Part shown: in pieces, positions 18,323 through 26,482 of the stretch | Layout of the letters: the number at the start of each line of letters is the position of its first letter | How positions within the stretch are numbered: position 1 is the stretch's first letter | Assembly (NCBI RefSeq): GCF_000783395.1 | Contig: NZ_JSFK01000002.1 | Location: forward strand, 124,001 to 188,000 | Source of the DNA: Pseudomonas chlororaphis | GTDB taxonomy: Bacteria; Pseudomonadota; Gammaproteobacteria; Pseudomonadales; Pseudomonadaceae | DNA length: 64,000 nucleotides | Direction of reading: 5' to 3' | Translations under genes and position numbers: made by a program | The notes under the pieces: generated by a model | What the model was told of the DNA's origin: nothing | The model's database searches: none | The model's input: the letters and a program-made list of their open reading frames with translations, nothing else

Positions 18323-18997
18323 ATGACCCAGGATCAACTCAAACAGGCAGTGGCTCAGGCCGCCGTCGACTTCATCCTTCCGAAACTCGACGACAAGAGC
18401 ATCGTCGGGGTCGGCACCGGCTCCACCGCCAACTGCTTCATCGACGCCCTGGCCCAGCACAAGGGCGCGTTCGATGGCGCAGTCGCCAGTTCCGAAGCTA
18501 CCGCCGCGCGCCTGAAGGGCCACGGGATTCCAGTGTATGAGCTGAACACCGTCAGCGACCTGGAGTTCTACGTTGATGGCGCCGATGAAAGCGACGCGCA
18601 CCTGAACCTGATCAAGGGCGGCGGCGCCGCACTGACCCGCGAGAAGATCGTCGCGGCCGTGGCCAAGACCTTCATCTGCATCGCCGACGCCAGCAAACTG
18701 GTGCCGGTGCTGGGCGAATTCCCGCTGCCGGTCGAAGTGATCCCGATGGCGCGCAGCCACGTCGCCCGGCAACTGGTGAAACTGGGCGGCGACCCGGTGT
18801 ACCGCGAAGGCGTTTTGACCGATAACGGCAACATCATTCTGGATGTGTTCAACCTGCAGATCACCAACCCGGTGGAGCTGGAAGCGCAGATCAACGCGAT
18901 TGTCGGCGTGGTCACCAACGGCTTGTTCGCGGCGCGTCCGGCGGATCTGCTGTTGCTGGGCACTAGCGAAGGCGTGAAAACTCTCAAGGCTGAGTAA
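18323..18997 (+). CDS. rpiA: ribose-5-phosphate isomerase A
   Basis: 224 residues from the ATG at 18323, which follows GGAG by six bases; the longer frame from 18227 crosses the promoter and was dropped. It interconverts ribulose-5-phosphate and ribose-5-phosphate in the pentose phosphate pathway. Family motifs are [15 protein letters not shown] (phosphate loop), VDGADESD with the catalytic Asp pair, and [14 protein letters not shown] with the Lys and the catalytic Glu. Length equals the usual 220-225 residues. It is divergent from ilvA and followed by a REPIN. Confidence 0.96.
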   Translation: MTQDQLKQAVAQAAVDFILPKLDDKSIVGVGTGSTANCFIDALAQHKGAFDGAVASSEATAARLKGHGIPVYELNTVSDLEFYVDGADESDAHLNLIKGGGAALTREKIVAAVAKTFICIADASKLVPVLGEFPLPVEVIPMARSHVARQLVKLGGDPVYREGVLTDNGNIILDVFNLQITNPVELEAQINAIVGVVTNGLFAARPADLLLLGTSEGVKTLKAE

Positions 18998-19034
18998 ACC
19001 CAGTCATCCACACATTTGTCGGCAGACAAATAAA

Positions 19035-19128
19035 CCTGTGGGAGCTGGCTTGCCAGCGATGAGGCCGTCAGATTCAACAACAATGTTGACTGACAGACCG
19101 CCATCGCTGGCAAGCCAGCTCCCACAGG
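19035..19128. repeat. REPIN, family A
   Basis: Inverted family A REP copies at 19035-19064 and 19101-19128, between the convergent ends of rpiA and the first SdiA-regulated-type gene. Confidence 0.9.
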
Positions 19129-19143
19129 TTTTTGTATTGTTGA

Positions 19144-20061
19144 TTAGTTCAGTGTTGGCTTTTTGAAAACGTAAAACAGGTTCGGCTCACTCACCAGATA
19201 CAGCGTCCCGTCATCATCCATCGCAATGCCTTCCGCCTGCGGCACGGTCTTCTTCAAACCCTGCCGACCGCCACTGATGGACATCGTGCTCAACGGTCGT
19301 CCACCGACATCCAGTTCCAGAATCAACCGCGACTCATCCGACAGCGCCAATAAATGCCCGCTGCGCTCGTCGTATTGCAGGCTCGACAGATCGCGCACAA
19401 ACATCCCGGCGTCACGCTTGGGATCGTTGATCACATGCACCGCGTAGGACTTTTCCGGATTGAAATGCGGAAAACCGTGCACTTCGTAGATCAGCATCGG
19501 ATTGCGCTCTTTCGCAACGAACAGGCGCTTGCCCACCGAGTCGTAAGCCAGACCTTCGAAACCTTTGTTGCTGGCCATATGCACACCGAGGGTCATCTGC
19601 TCGGCGTCCGCCGCGTCGAGGAAGGTAGTGTCTGCCTCCAGGTGAATCTTGATCAACCGCTGTTGGCGCTCGTCGGTGATCACGTAGGTGTCGGCGCTGA
19701 TGTACTCGACGGCTTCCGGGTCGCCAAAACCAACCAGTGCGATGCGGCGCAAGATCTTGCCTTCGAGCGACAGTTCGACCAGTTCGGAATTCTTGTTGGT
19801 CACGGTGAACAGGCTTTTGCGCACCGGATCGAAGGTCAGCGCCGAAACATCGTCATCCAGCCCATCAATGACCCGCGCCTCAATCTCGACGCGATACTGA
19901 TCCAGCCCAATCGACTCGCTACTCTGCGGTTGCCACAGGGTGTGCAAGTTAAACCAGGCGCGCTCGAACAGGCGCATGTATTGGCCGATCGCGATCAATG
20001 CGATCAGGGCAATCACCGCCAGGATGATAATCAGAGGTTTTGGACGGGCAAGTCGACGCAT
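19144..20061 (-). CDS. SdiA-regulated (YjiK-type) protein, paralogue 1
   Basis: 305 residues. A single N-terminal hydrophobic segment (about 9-28) anchors or exports it, and the rest is a predicted beta-propeller rich in short strand motifs such as VSALTFDPVRKSLFTVTN, GFEGLAYDSVGKRLFVA and AEGIAMDDDGTLYLVSEPN. These match the SdiA-regulated domain family (Pfam PF06977), named after E. coli YjiK; the biochemical function is unknown. It stands about 195 bp downstream of a paralogue on the same strand that shares the motif order and the closing LVSEPNLFY segment. A family C repeat lies between the two. A quorum-sensing link should not be assumed from the name alone. Confidence 0.85.
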   Translation of the reverse strand: MRRLARPKPLIIILAVIALIALIAIGQYMRLFERAWFNLHTLWQPQSSESIGLDQYRVEIEARVIDGLDDDVSALTFDPVRKSLFTVTNKNSELVELSLEGKILRRIALVGFGDPEAVEYISADTYVITDERQQRLIKIHLEADTTFLDAADAEQMTLGVHMASNKGFEGLAYDSVGKRLFVAKERNPMLIYEVHGFPHFNPEKSYAVHVINDPKRDAGMFVRDLSSLQYDERSGHLLALSDESRLILELDVGGRPLSTMSISGGRQGLKKTVPQAEGIAMDDDGTLYLVSEPNLFYVFKKPTLN

Positions 20062-20155
20062 TCGGGTAGGCTCGGGATCAAGACAGGCGGATGAAATATC
20101 ACGCCTGTCTGAAATGAAGCTTAATGGCCACTTGCCTCAAACCACAAGCCAACCC

Positions 20156-20237
20156 GTGTAGGAGCTGCCGAAGGCTGCGATCTTTTGATCTTGCTGTTCA
20201 TAAAATCAAGAGATCGCAGCCTTCGGCAGCTCCTACA
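20156..20237. repeat. REP pair, family C
   Basis: Inverted copies of TGTAGGAGCTGCCGAAGGCT with GCGATCTTTT tails at 20157-20186 and 20208-20237, between the two SdiA-regulated paralogues. A second pair is at 33881-33958. Confidence 0.87.
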
Positions 20238-20256
20238 TTGGAATCGGTAAAGGCTG

Positions 20257-21180
20257 CTATTTCTGTTTTTCGAAGCGGTAGAACAGGTTCGGCTCGCTGA
20301 CCATGTACAGCGTGCCCGCCTCGTCCATGGTCACGCCTTCGGCGCGGGGGATGGTGTTTTTCAGACCGTTGAAGCCGCCAAGCAGAGTCATGAAGCTGAC
20401 CTGTTCGCCCTTCTCGTCCAGCTCCAGCAGCAGGTGCGAATCAGCGGACAGCACCAGAGTGTGCTGGGTGCGCGGGTCAATCGCCAAGGCCGAGAGGTTG
20501 CGAATATCCAGTTCATCACTGGCGAGTTTCTGCTTGTCGCCCTTGAGGGTCTGGCTGCCATCGCTTTTCCAGGTAAACAGCGCCGGTGGCCGCTCCTCAC
20601 CCAACAGCAATTGCTGGTTGTGCGCATCCCAGGTAATAGCTTCGAAAGCTTTGTTCTGGTCTTTCGACGGGCCGAGATCGTATTTCGGGAAATCGGCGAT
20701 GTTCAATTCACGAGTATCCGCGTCGACCTTGACGATCGACAGCATGTGCTGGCGCTCGTCGACGATGGCCATCAAGCCGTTTTCCATCATCGTCAGGCCT
20801 TCCGGATTGCTCCAGCCCACCAGCGGCATCTTGCGCAGTACATCGCCCTGTAAAGTCAGTTCAGCGAGAAACGGGTTCTTGCCCATCACCGAGAACAGCG
20901 TTTTGGTCTGCGGGTTGTACGCCAGATCCGAAGCCTCGTCCTTCTCCATCCCCTTTAGCGGCTTGGCATCGATCACCACGCGATAGTCCGGCAGCCAGAT
21001 GCTTTCCTTCTGCTCGGCCTGGCTTTCAAAGCGCTCCTGCAGCCAAAGCACACCGCGATCATCCCAATGCATGGCAAACGCCAAAGCGTAAGCAGCGGCA
21101 ATCACCAGCAACAGCCAGACATACCAACGCAGGGCGAAACGTGAACGGCGAGTGGGTTTGAGCTGAGTTTGAGATGACAT
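20257..21180 (-). CDS. SdiA-regulated (YjiK-type) protein, paralogue 2
   Basis: 307 residues. An Arg-rich cytoplasmic start (KPTRRSRFALRW) precedes one hydrophobic segment (about 19-38), so it is probably anchored in the inner membrane with a periplasmic propeller. Repeated blade motifs include ASDLAYNPQTKTLFSVMG, GLTMMENGLMAIVDERQ and AEGVTMDEAGTLYMVSEPN. Like its downstream neighbour it belongs to the SdiA-regulated domain family. The two proteins agree in length and motif order but differ in the N-terminal 60 residues, which suggests an old duplication. Function unknown. Confidence 0.85.
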   Translation of the reverse strand: MSSQTQLKPTRRSRFALRWYVWLLLVIAAAYALAFAMHWDDRGVLWLQERFESQAEQKESIWLPDYRVVIDAKPLKGMEKDEASDLAYNPQTKTLFSVMGKNPFLAELTLQGDVLRKMPLVGWSNPEGLTMMENGLMAIVDERQHMLSIVKVDADTRELNIADFPKYDLGPSKDQNKAFEAITWDAHNQQLLLGEERPPALFTWKSDGSQTLKGDKQKLASDELDIRNLSALAIDPRTQHTLVLSADSHLLLELDEKGEQVSFMTLLGGFNGLKNTIPRAEGVTMDEAGTLYMVSEPNLFYRFEKQK

Positions 21181-21333
21181 CGAGGGACGCGTTCCGAAAA
21201 TTCAGGCTAAGGGTAATAGCACAAAGAGGCCGGCTCAGACGCCAGAATGAGAGGAATTATCCGTACAGGATGTGAAAAAAACGGCAAATGGCGGGATTGC
21301 CCTGCACGTTTGCAAGGTGGATCACATAACAAA

Positions 21334-21425
21334 TGTGGGAGCGAGCCTGCTCGCGAAGACGGAGTGTCAGGCAACGATGATGTCGACTGACCTGACGCCT
21401 TCGCGAGCACGCTCGCTCCCACAGG
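21334..21425. repeat. REP pair, family B
   Basis: Inverted copies of GTGGGAGCGAGCCTGCTCGC at 21334-21357 and 21399-21425 (the second has one change), just downstream of the FAH-family gene stop. Confidence 0.88.
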
Positions 21426-21443
21426 GGATTTGCAGTGTTGCGG

Positions 21444-22109
21444 TTAGCGCACGCTGCTGGTGAAGCTGCTCGCGCCAACCAGTTCGAGGACGATGTCATC
21501 GCCCACGTTCAGCGGGCCAACACCCACCGGCGTACCGGTGAGGATCACATCACCGGCCTGCAGCGAGAAGCAGCCGGCCATGTGCTGGATCATCGGCACG
21601 ATCGGGTTGAGCATCGCACTGCTGTTGCCGTCCTGGCGGACTTCGCCGTTGATGGTCAGACGAATGCCGATGTCAGTCAGGTCAGCGAAAGTGCTGCCAA
21701 CCACGAACGGCGCAAGCACCGCCGCGCCGTCGAACGACTTGGCAATTTCCCAGGGCAGGCCCTTGGCTTTCAGCTCGGCCTGCTTGTCGCGCAGGGTCAG
21801 GTCCAGCGCCGGGGCGAAACCGGAAATGGCGTCGAGGACTTCTTCACGGCTCGGCTTGGTCGACAACGGCTTGCCGATCAACACGGCGATTTCCGCTTCG
21901 TAGTGCACCGAACCGCGCTCGGTCGGAATGGCGAAACCGCCTTCCAGCTCAACCACGCAACTGCCCGGCTTGATGAACAGCAACGGCTCGGTAGGCACCG
22001 GGTTGTCCAGTTCCTTGGCGTGTTCGGCGTAATTACGGCCAATGCACACAACTTTCCCGATCGGGAAGTGGATGCGCGTGCCGTCGACGTACTGGTGCTG
22101 ATAGCTCAT
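21444..22109 (-). CDS. fumarylacetoacetate hydrolase (FAH) family protein
   Basis: 221 residues, the small single-domain FAH type (YcgM-like). The entrance motif is VVCIGRNYAEHAKEL, the metal-binding acids are in VHYEAEIAVLIG (two Glu) and ALDLTLRDKQAE (Asp), and the closing motif is VILTGTPVGVGPL. Such enzymes hydrolyse or decarboxylate 2-oxo acids such as acylpyruvates or oxaloacetate with Mg or Mn. The gene begins 41 bp after the D-2-hydroxyglutarate dehydrogenase stop on the same strand, so the pair probably forms an operon; a role as oxaloacetate decarboxylase or in a 2-oxoacid side path would fit, but the exact substrate is not determined by sequence. Confidence 0.87.
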   Translation of the reverse strand: MSYQHQYVDGTRIHFPIGKVVCIGRNYAEHAKELDNPVPTEPLLFIKPGSCVVELEGGFAIPTERGSVHYEAEIAVLIGKPLSTKPSREEVLDAISGFAPALDLTLRDKQAELKAKGLPWEIAKSFDGAAVLAPFVVGSTFADLTDIGIRLTINGEVRQDGNSSAMLNPIVPMIQHMAGCFSLQAGDVILTGTPVGVGPLNVGDDIVLELVGASSFTSSVR

Positions 22110-22150
22110 TTACCGACTCCTGCCTTCATTGATTCATCAAAGATTGCCGA

Positions 22151-23545
22151 TCAAACCGCGAAAATCTTGCCCGGGTTCATGATGCCGTTCGGGTCGAACA
22201 CCGCTTTGACCGCTTTCATGTACTCGATCTCAACCGGCGAGCGGCTGTAGGTCAAGTAATCGCGCTTGGTCATGCCGACGCCGTGTTCGGCAGAGATCGA
22301 ACCGTTGTACTTCTCGACGGTTTCGAACACCCACTTGTTGACAGTCGCGCACTTGGCGAAGAACTCGTCCTTGCTCAGGTTATCCGGCTTGAGAATGTTC
22401 AAATGCAGGTTGCCGTCGCCGATGTGGCCGAACCAGACGATTTCAAAATCCGGATAGTGTTCGCCGACGATCGCGTCGATTTCCTTCAGAAACGCTGGCA
22501 CTTTCGATACGGTGACCGAGATGTCGTTCTTGTACGGCGTCCAGTGCGAGATGGTTTCGGAGATGTACTCGCGCAGTTTCCACAGATTCTGCAACTGGGT
22601 TTCGCTCTGGCTCATCACGCCGTCCAGCACCCAGCCCTGCTCTACGCAATGCTCGAACGTTTCCAGTGCGCTGTTGGCCACTTCTTCGGTGGTCGCTTCG
22701 AATTCCAGCAACGCATAGAACGGGCAATCGGTCTCGAACGGCGCCGGTACGTCGCCACGCCCCATGACCTTGGCCAGGGCTTTATCGGAGAAGAATTCGA
22801 AAGCGGTCAGGTCGAGCTTGCCCTGAAAGGCATGCAGCACCGGCATGATCGAGTCGAAATCGGCGGTGCCGAGGACCATCGCGGTGAGATTCTTCGGCGC
22901 ACGATCAAGGCGCATGGTCGCTTCGACAACGAAACCGAGGGTGCCTTCAGCGCCGATGAACAACTGGCGCAGGTCGTAACCGGTGGCGTTCTTGATCAGG
23001 TCTTTGTTCAGTTCGAGCACGTCGCCCTTGCCGGTGACGACTTTCATGCCGGCCACCCAGTTACGGGTCATGCCGTAGCGAATCACCTTGATCCCGCCGG
23101 CATTGGTGCCGATATTGCCGCCAATCTGGCTGGAACCTGCAGAAGCGAAGTCGACCGGGTAGTACAGGCCTTTTTCTTCGGCGACGTTCTGCAAATGCTC
23201 AGTGACCACGCCCGGCTGACAAACAGCAGTGCGGTCGGTGAGGTTCACGTCGAGAATCTGATTCATGTAGTCGAACGACACGACCACTTCGCCATTCGCC
23301 GCCACGGCAGCGGCGGAAAGCCCGGTGCGCCCGCCCGATGGCACCAGTGCGACCTTGTGCGAGTTGGCCCAACGGACCACCGCCTGCACCTGCTCGATGG
23401 ACTTGGGAAACACGATGGCGCTTGGCGCCGGGGCGAAGTGCTTGGTCCAATCCTTGCCGTACGCATTCAGGGAGTCGGCGTCGGTCAGGACCTTGCCAGG
23501 CTCGACCAGGGTCTTCAGTTCTTCAATCAGGGCAGGATTGGTCAT
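22151..23545 (-). CDS. FAD-linked D-2-hydroxyglutarate dehydrogenase
   Basis: 464 residues from the ATG at 23545 (MTNPALIEELK); a start ten codons upstream is possible but has no better ribosome site. The PCMH/VAO-type FAD domain has PSGGRTGLSAAAV and SQIGGNIGTNAGGIKVIRYG; the C-terminal cap has WFGHIGDGNLHLNI with the metal-binding His residues and SISAEHGVGMTKRDYL. The family covers D-lactate, glycolate and D-2-hydroxyglutarate dehydrogenases. Its position next to and divergent from serA supports D-2-hydroxyglutarate: in Pseudomonas stutzeri this enzyme was shown to reoxidise the D-2-hydroxyglutarate that SerA makes from 2-oxoglutarate. Electrons probably go to ETF. Substrate assignment is strong inference. 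Confidence 0.87.
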   Translation of the reverse strand: MTNPALIEELKTLVEPGKVLTDADSLNAYGKDWTKHFAPAPSAIVFPKSIEQVQAVVRWANSHKVALVPSGGRTGLSAAAVAANGEVVVSFDYMNQILDVNLTDRTAVCQPGVVTEHLQNVAEEKGLYYPVDFASAGSSQIGGNIGTNAGGIKVIRYGMTRNWVAGMKVVTGKGDVLELNKDLIKNATGYDLRQLFIGAEGTLGFVVEATMRLDRAPKNLTAMVLGTADFDSIMPVLHAFQGKLDLTAFEFFSDKALAKVMGRGDVPAPFETDCPFYALLEFEATTEEVANSALETFEHCVEQGWVLDGVMSQSETQLQNLWKLREYISETISHWTPYKNDISVTVSKVPAFLKEIDAIVGEHYPDFEIVWFGHIGDGNLHLNILKPDNLSKDEFFAKCATVNKWVFETVEKYNGSISAEHGVGMTKRDYLTYSRSPVEIEYMKAVKAVFDPNGIMNPGKIFAV

Positions 23546-23749
23546 CGACAGAACTCTCGAACAATTCATGGTCATCCTGAGAACGCTTCACGTCGCAGGA
23601 ATGAGTGTTTAGCGGGGAGGCTATGCTAGCATATCGACCCCGCAGGACAGTGCCCAAGGCCAGATCCGCGGAGACGACTTTCTTGTCGTCCGGGTCAGCG
23701 TCTGTTGACCATTTCCTGCCATTTTTCTCCGGGATACAGGTTTACGCAG

Positions 23750-24979
23750 ATGAGCAAGACTTCTCTCGATAAGAGCAAGATCAAGTTCCTTCTTCTCGAA
23801 GGCGTCCACCAATCGGCTGTCGACGTCCTCAAGGCGGCGGGCTACACCAGCATCGAATACCTGACAGGTTCCTTGCCGGAAGCCCAGCTCAAGGAAAAGA
23901 TCGCTGACGCTCACTTCATCGGCATTCGTTCGCGCACCCAACTGACCGAAGAGATCTTCGATCACGCGAAGAAGCTGGTTGCGGTCGGCTGTTTCTGCAT
24001 CGGCACCAACCAGGTTGACCTGAGTGCTGCCCGGGAGCGCGGTATTGCCGTGTTCAACGCGCCGTACTCCAACACCCGCTCCGTTGCCGAGCTGGTGCTG
24101 GCCGAAGCGATCCTGCTGCTGCGCGGCATCCCGGAGAAAAACGCTTCCTGCCACCGTGGCGGCTGGATCAAATCCGCAGCCAACTCCTTCGAGATCCGTG
24201 GCAAGAAACTCGGCATCGTCGGCTACGGCTCGATCGGTACGCAGCTGTCGGTTCTGGCTGAAGGTCTGGGCATGCAGGTGTACTTCTACGACACCGTGAC
24301 CAAGCTGCCACTGGGCAACGCGACTCAGATCGGTAGCCTGACCGAGCTGCTGGGCATGTCCGACATCGTCACCCTGCACGTTCCGGAAACCGCTGCGACC
24401 CAGTGGATGATCGGCGAGAAGGAAATCCGCGCCATCAAGAAGGGCGGCATCCTGATCAACGCTGCTCGTGGCACCGTGGTTGAACTGGACGCTCTGGCTG
24501 ACGCGATCAAGGACAAGCACCTGATCGGCGCGGCCATCGACGTATTCCCGGTGGAGCCACGCTCCAACGACGAAGAGTTCGAAAGCCCGCTGCGTGGCCT
24601 CGACAACGTGATCCTGACCCCGCACATCGGTGGTTCGACCGCCGAAGCGCAAGCCAACATCGGTCTGGAAGTTGCGGAGAAACTGGTCAAGTACAGCGAC
24701 AACGGTACGTCGGTTTCGTCGGTAAACTTCCCGGAAGTGGCCCTGCCGGCTCACCCTGGCAAGCACCGCCTGCTGCACATCCACGAGAACATCCCGGGTG
24801 TGATGAGCGAGATCAACAAGGTCTTCGCCGAAAACGGCATCAACATCTCCGGTCAGTTCCTGCAGACCAACGAGAAGGTTGGCTACGTGGTGATCGACGT
24901 CGACGCCGAGTACTCGGACCTGGCGCAAGAGAAGCTGCAGCACATCAACGGCACTATCCGTAGCCGTGTGTTGTTCTGA
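23750..24979 (+). CDS. serA: D-3-phosphoglycerate dehydrogenase
   Basis: 409 residues from the ATG at 23750. It oxidises 3-phosphoglycerate in the first committed step of serine synthesis. The Rossmann motif is GIVGYGSIGTQLS, the catalytic triad lies in NAARGTVVELDAL (Arg), VEPRSNDEEFESPL (Glu region) and LTPHIGGSTAEAQ (His), and the last 75 residues (HENIPGVMSEINKVF) form an ACT domain for serine feedback inhibition. The overall length is the E. coli type, not the longer mycobacterial type. A strong terminator follows. The divergent neighbour can recycle the D-2-hydroxyglutarate by-product. A leader of about 100 bp with hairpins precedes the gene. Confidence 0.96.
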   Translation: MSKTSLDKSKIKFLLLEGVHQSAVDVLKAAGYTSIEYLTGSLPEAQLKEKIADAHFIGIRSRTQLTEEIFDHAKKLVAVGCFCIGTNQVDLSAARERGIAVFNAPYSNTRSVAELVLAEAILLLRGIPEKNASCHRGGWIKSAANSFEIRGKKLGIVGYGSIGTQLSVLAEGLGMQVYFYDTVTKLPLGNATQIGSLTELLGMSDIVTLHVPETAATQWMIGEKEIRAIKKGGILINAARGTVVELDALADAIKDKHLIGAAIDVFPVEPRSNDEEFESPLRGLDNVILTPHIGGSTAEAQANIGLEVAEKLVKYSDNGTSVSSVNFPEVALPAHPGKHRLLHIHENIPGVMSEINKVFAENGINISGQFLQTNEKVGYVVIDVDAEYSDLAQEKLQHINGTIRSRVLF

Positions 24980-24994
24980 TCGAACGCTGAGCGA

Positions 24995-25025
24995 CAAAAA
25001 AGGGAGCCTTCGGGCTCCCTTTTTC
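24995..25025 (+). terminator. factor-independent terminator of serA (bidirectional)
   Basis: A stem AAAAAGGGAGCC / GGCTCCCTTTTT closed by a TTCG tetraloop, flanked by A and T runs, begins 15 bp after the serA stop. The symmetry lets it also end the convergent DUF4399 gene. Confidence 0.93.
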
Positions 25026-25041
25026 ATGCACGGCGAAAAGG

Positions 25042-25467
25042 TTATTCGACGTTGATGGTGATTTTCTTCGAAACGATTGGCGGGTCGAATGCCATGTGAC
25101 CGCTGTCGCCAAGTTCCAGCTGCAAGGTGTGTTTGCCCGGGGCCAGTTTGATTTCAGCGAAGGTCTGCGCCTTGCCGAAGTGCATGTGGTTGGCGTCAGT
25201 CGGCACCACAGCGCCGGCCGGAACGATTTCCTTGGCGTCGATCAGCAGGTGATGGTGACCGGTGTTCTTGGTGACATCACCGGCCGGCGCCAGTGCGACG
25301 TCCTTGGTACCGAATTTGACGGTGAAGGTCTGCGAAACCGTGGCCCCGTCTTCGGGAGAAACGATGAACACTTCGGCACCTTTGGGGGCCGGCGTCGCCG
25401 CACTGGCCAGCACCGAAACGCCCATCAGCACACCCGCGAACGCTGCACGTGACATAAAGCTTTTCAT
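25042..25467 (-). CDS. DUF4399 domain periplasmic protein
   Basis: 141 residues with a Sec signal peptide (about 1-23, ending ASA before ATPAPKGAEV). The mature domain has VFIVSPEDGATVSQTFTVKFGT, then a His cluster NTGHHHLLID and DANHMHFGKAQTF, and ends with GDSGHMAFDPPIVSKKITI. These are the conserved features of DUF4399, an Ig-like exported domain of unknown function; the grouped His and Met residues could bind metal, which is speculation. It converges on serA and shares its terminator. A separate promoter upstream near 25470-25560 serves it or the divergent binding-protein gene. Confidence 0.87.
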   Translation of the reverse strand: MKSFMSRAAFAGVLMGVSVLASAATPAPKGAEVFIVSPEDGATVSQTFTVKFGTKDVALAPAGDVTKNTGHHHLLIDAKEIVPAGAVVPTDANHMHFGKAQTFAEIKLAPGKHTLQLELGDSGHMAFDPPIVSKKITINVE

Positions 25468-25602
25468 TTTCTTCTCCAGTTTTTCCGTAAAATCCGCACG
25501 GTCATGACAACTTCATGACCATTCGTTGTCGAAGGCACTCGACAACCATAGCAAAGCGAGCCTGAATCAGAGGGTCGCGATAATGATTTCAAAGGAGTGA
25601 CC

Positions 25603-26166
25603 ATGCGTTTTCTGCCTGGCCTGATCTGCCTGCTACCCCTTTTGAGCCCTTTGGCTCACGCCGAACTGATTGATGATGTCAACGACCGTGGCGAGCTGCG
25701 TATTGCCCTTGAGGCTAATACACCGCCCTTCAATTTCAAGGAAGGCGACACACTCACGGGGTTCGAGGTCGAGCTTGGGCAACTGCTGGCCCGGGAGCTG
25801 GATGTACGCGCCGATTTCATCGTCACCGACGAGGCCGACCTGCTCCAGGGCGTTGAAAGCGGCAAGTACGATGTTGCGCTCAACCACATAGCACTGACAC
25901 CCGAACTCAAGGATCGTTTCGACTTCAGCGAGTCCTACGGCAAGGTCGATTCGCAGTTGCTGGCGAAGAAGGATGAGCAGCCACGACCGATGGTGCTGGT
26001 GCAGGCATTGACTGAAGAGAAGCCGAAAGCGGCAGAGCCGGTGGAGTTGGCGATACCGTTTCAGAAGGGTAATCCGGCATTTCAGGCCAGTCTTGCGAGT
26101 GCGATGCAGCGGATCAAGGACGACGGGCGCCTGGCAGCGCTGACTGAGAAGTGGTTGAAGCCTTAG
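25603..26166 (+). CDS. short family 3 (amino-acid-type) substrate-binding protein lacking the second lobe
   Basis: 187 residues from the ATG at 25603, chosen because AAAGGAG at 25591-25597 is five bases before it. A signal peptide (ending AHA before ELIDDV) is followed by the start of lobe 1: LRIALEANTPPFNFKEGD, LTGFEVELGQLLARELDV and YDVALNHIALTPELKDRFDFSE. The protein then jumps from SQLLAKK through a proline- and glutamate-rich linker straight to the C-terminal lobe 1 segment AFQASLASAMQRIKDDG and the final LTEKWL. Normal SBP_bac_3 proteins have about 90 more residues (lobe 2) in between and are about 250 long. There is no permease or ATPase next to it. The binding cleft cannot be complete, so a sensor, chaperone or decayed role is more likely than transport. 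Confidence 0.8.
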   Translation: MRFLPGLICLLPLLSPLAHAELIDDVNDRGELRIALEANTPPFNFKEGDTLTGFEVELGQLLARELDVRADFIVTDEADLLQGVESGKYDVALNHIALTPELKDRFDFSESYGKVDSQLLAKKDEQPRPMVLVQALTEEKPKAAEPVELAIPFQKGNPAFQASLASAMQRIKDDGRLAALTEKWLKP

Positions 26167-26167
26167 A

Positions 26168-26470
26168 AGCCCCTCACCCTAACCCTCTCCCGGAGGGAGA
26201 GGGGACTGATTTGCGGTTGCTTTAGAGATACGCCGACCTGGGATGTCTATACCGAATCCGAAATCGACTGGTCATGGCATTGTCGAATCCATAATCGATC
26301 GGTATGGCTGTGTCGAATCCATAGTCGATCGGTCATGGCTGTGTCGAATCCATAGTCGATCGGTCATGGCTGTGTCGAATCCATAGTCGATAAGGTCTTC
26401 CAGGTCGATGCAAGACGCCAGACACCTCGGTAGGCCCCCTCTCCCTCCGGGAGAGGGCTGGGGTGAGGGC
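26168..26470. repeat. CT-rich-ended composite repeat, copy 2 (MITE-like)
   Basis: Begins just after the binding-protein stop with CCCCTCACCCTAACCCTC and a TCCCGGAGGGA palindrome, and ends with CCCTCTCCCTCCGGGAGAGG followed by CTGGGGTGAGGG, i.e. the ends are inverted relative to each other. The middle holds the 31-bp tandem array described separately. Compared with copies 1 and 3 the internal units are in the opposite orientation and more numerous. Confidence 0.8.
26250..26394. repeat. 31-bp tandem repeat, about 4.7 copies
   Basis: Units starting at 26250 (diverged), 26281 (30 bp), 26311, 26342 and 26373 (partial) share TGTCGAATCCATAGTCGATC followed by GGTCATGGCTG. The last two full units are identical. 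The reverse complement contains the ATCGACTATGGATTCG core found in copies 1 and 3 of the surrounding element. Confidence 0.92.
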
Positions 26471-26482
26471 AACGATTCCGGA

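Noticed and set aside
26250..26394. CRISPR array
   Set aside because: The units are contiguous with no unique spacers, and no cas genes are present.
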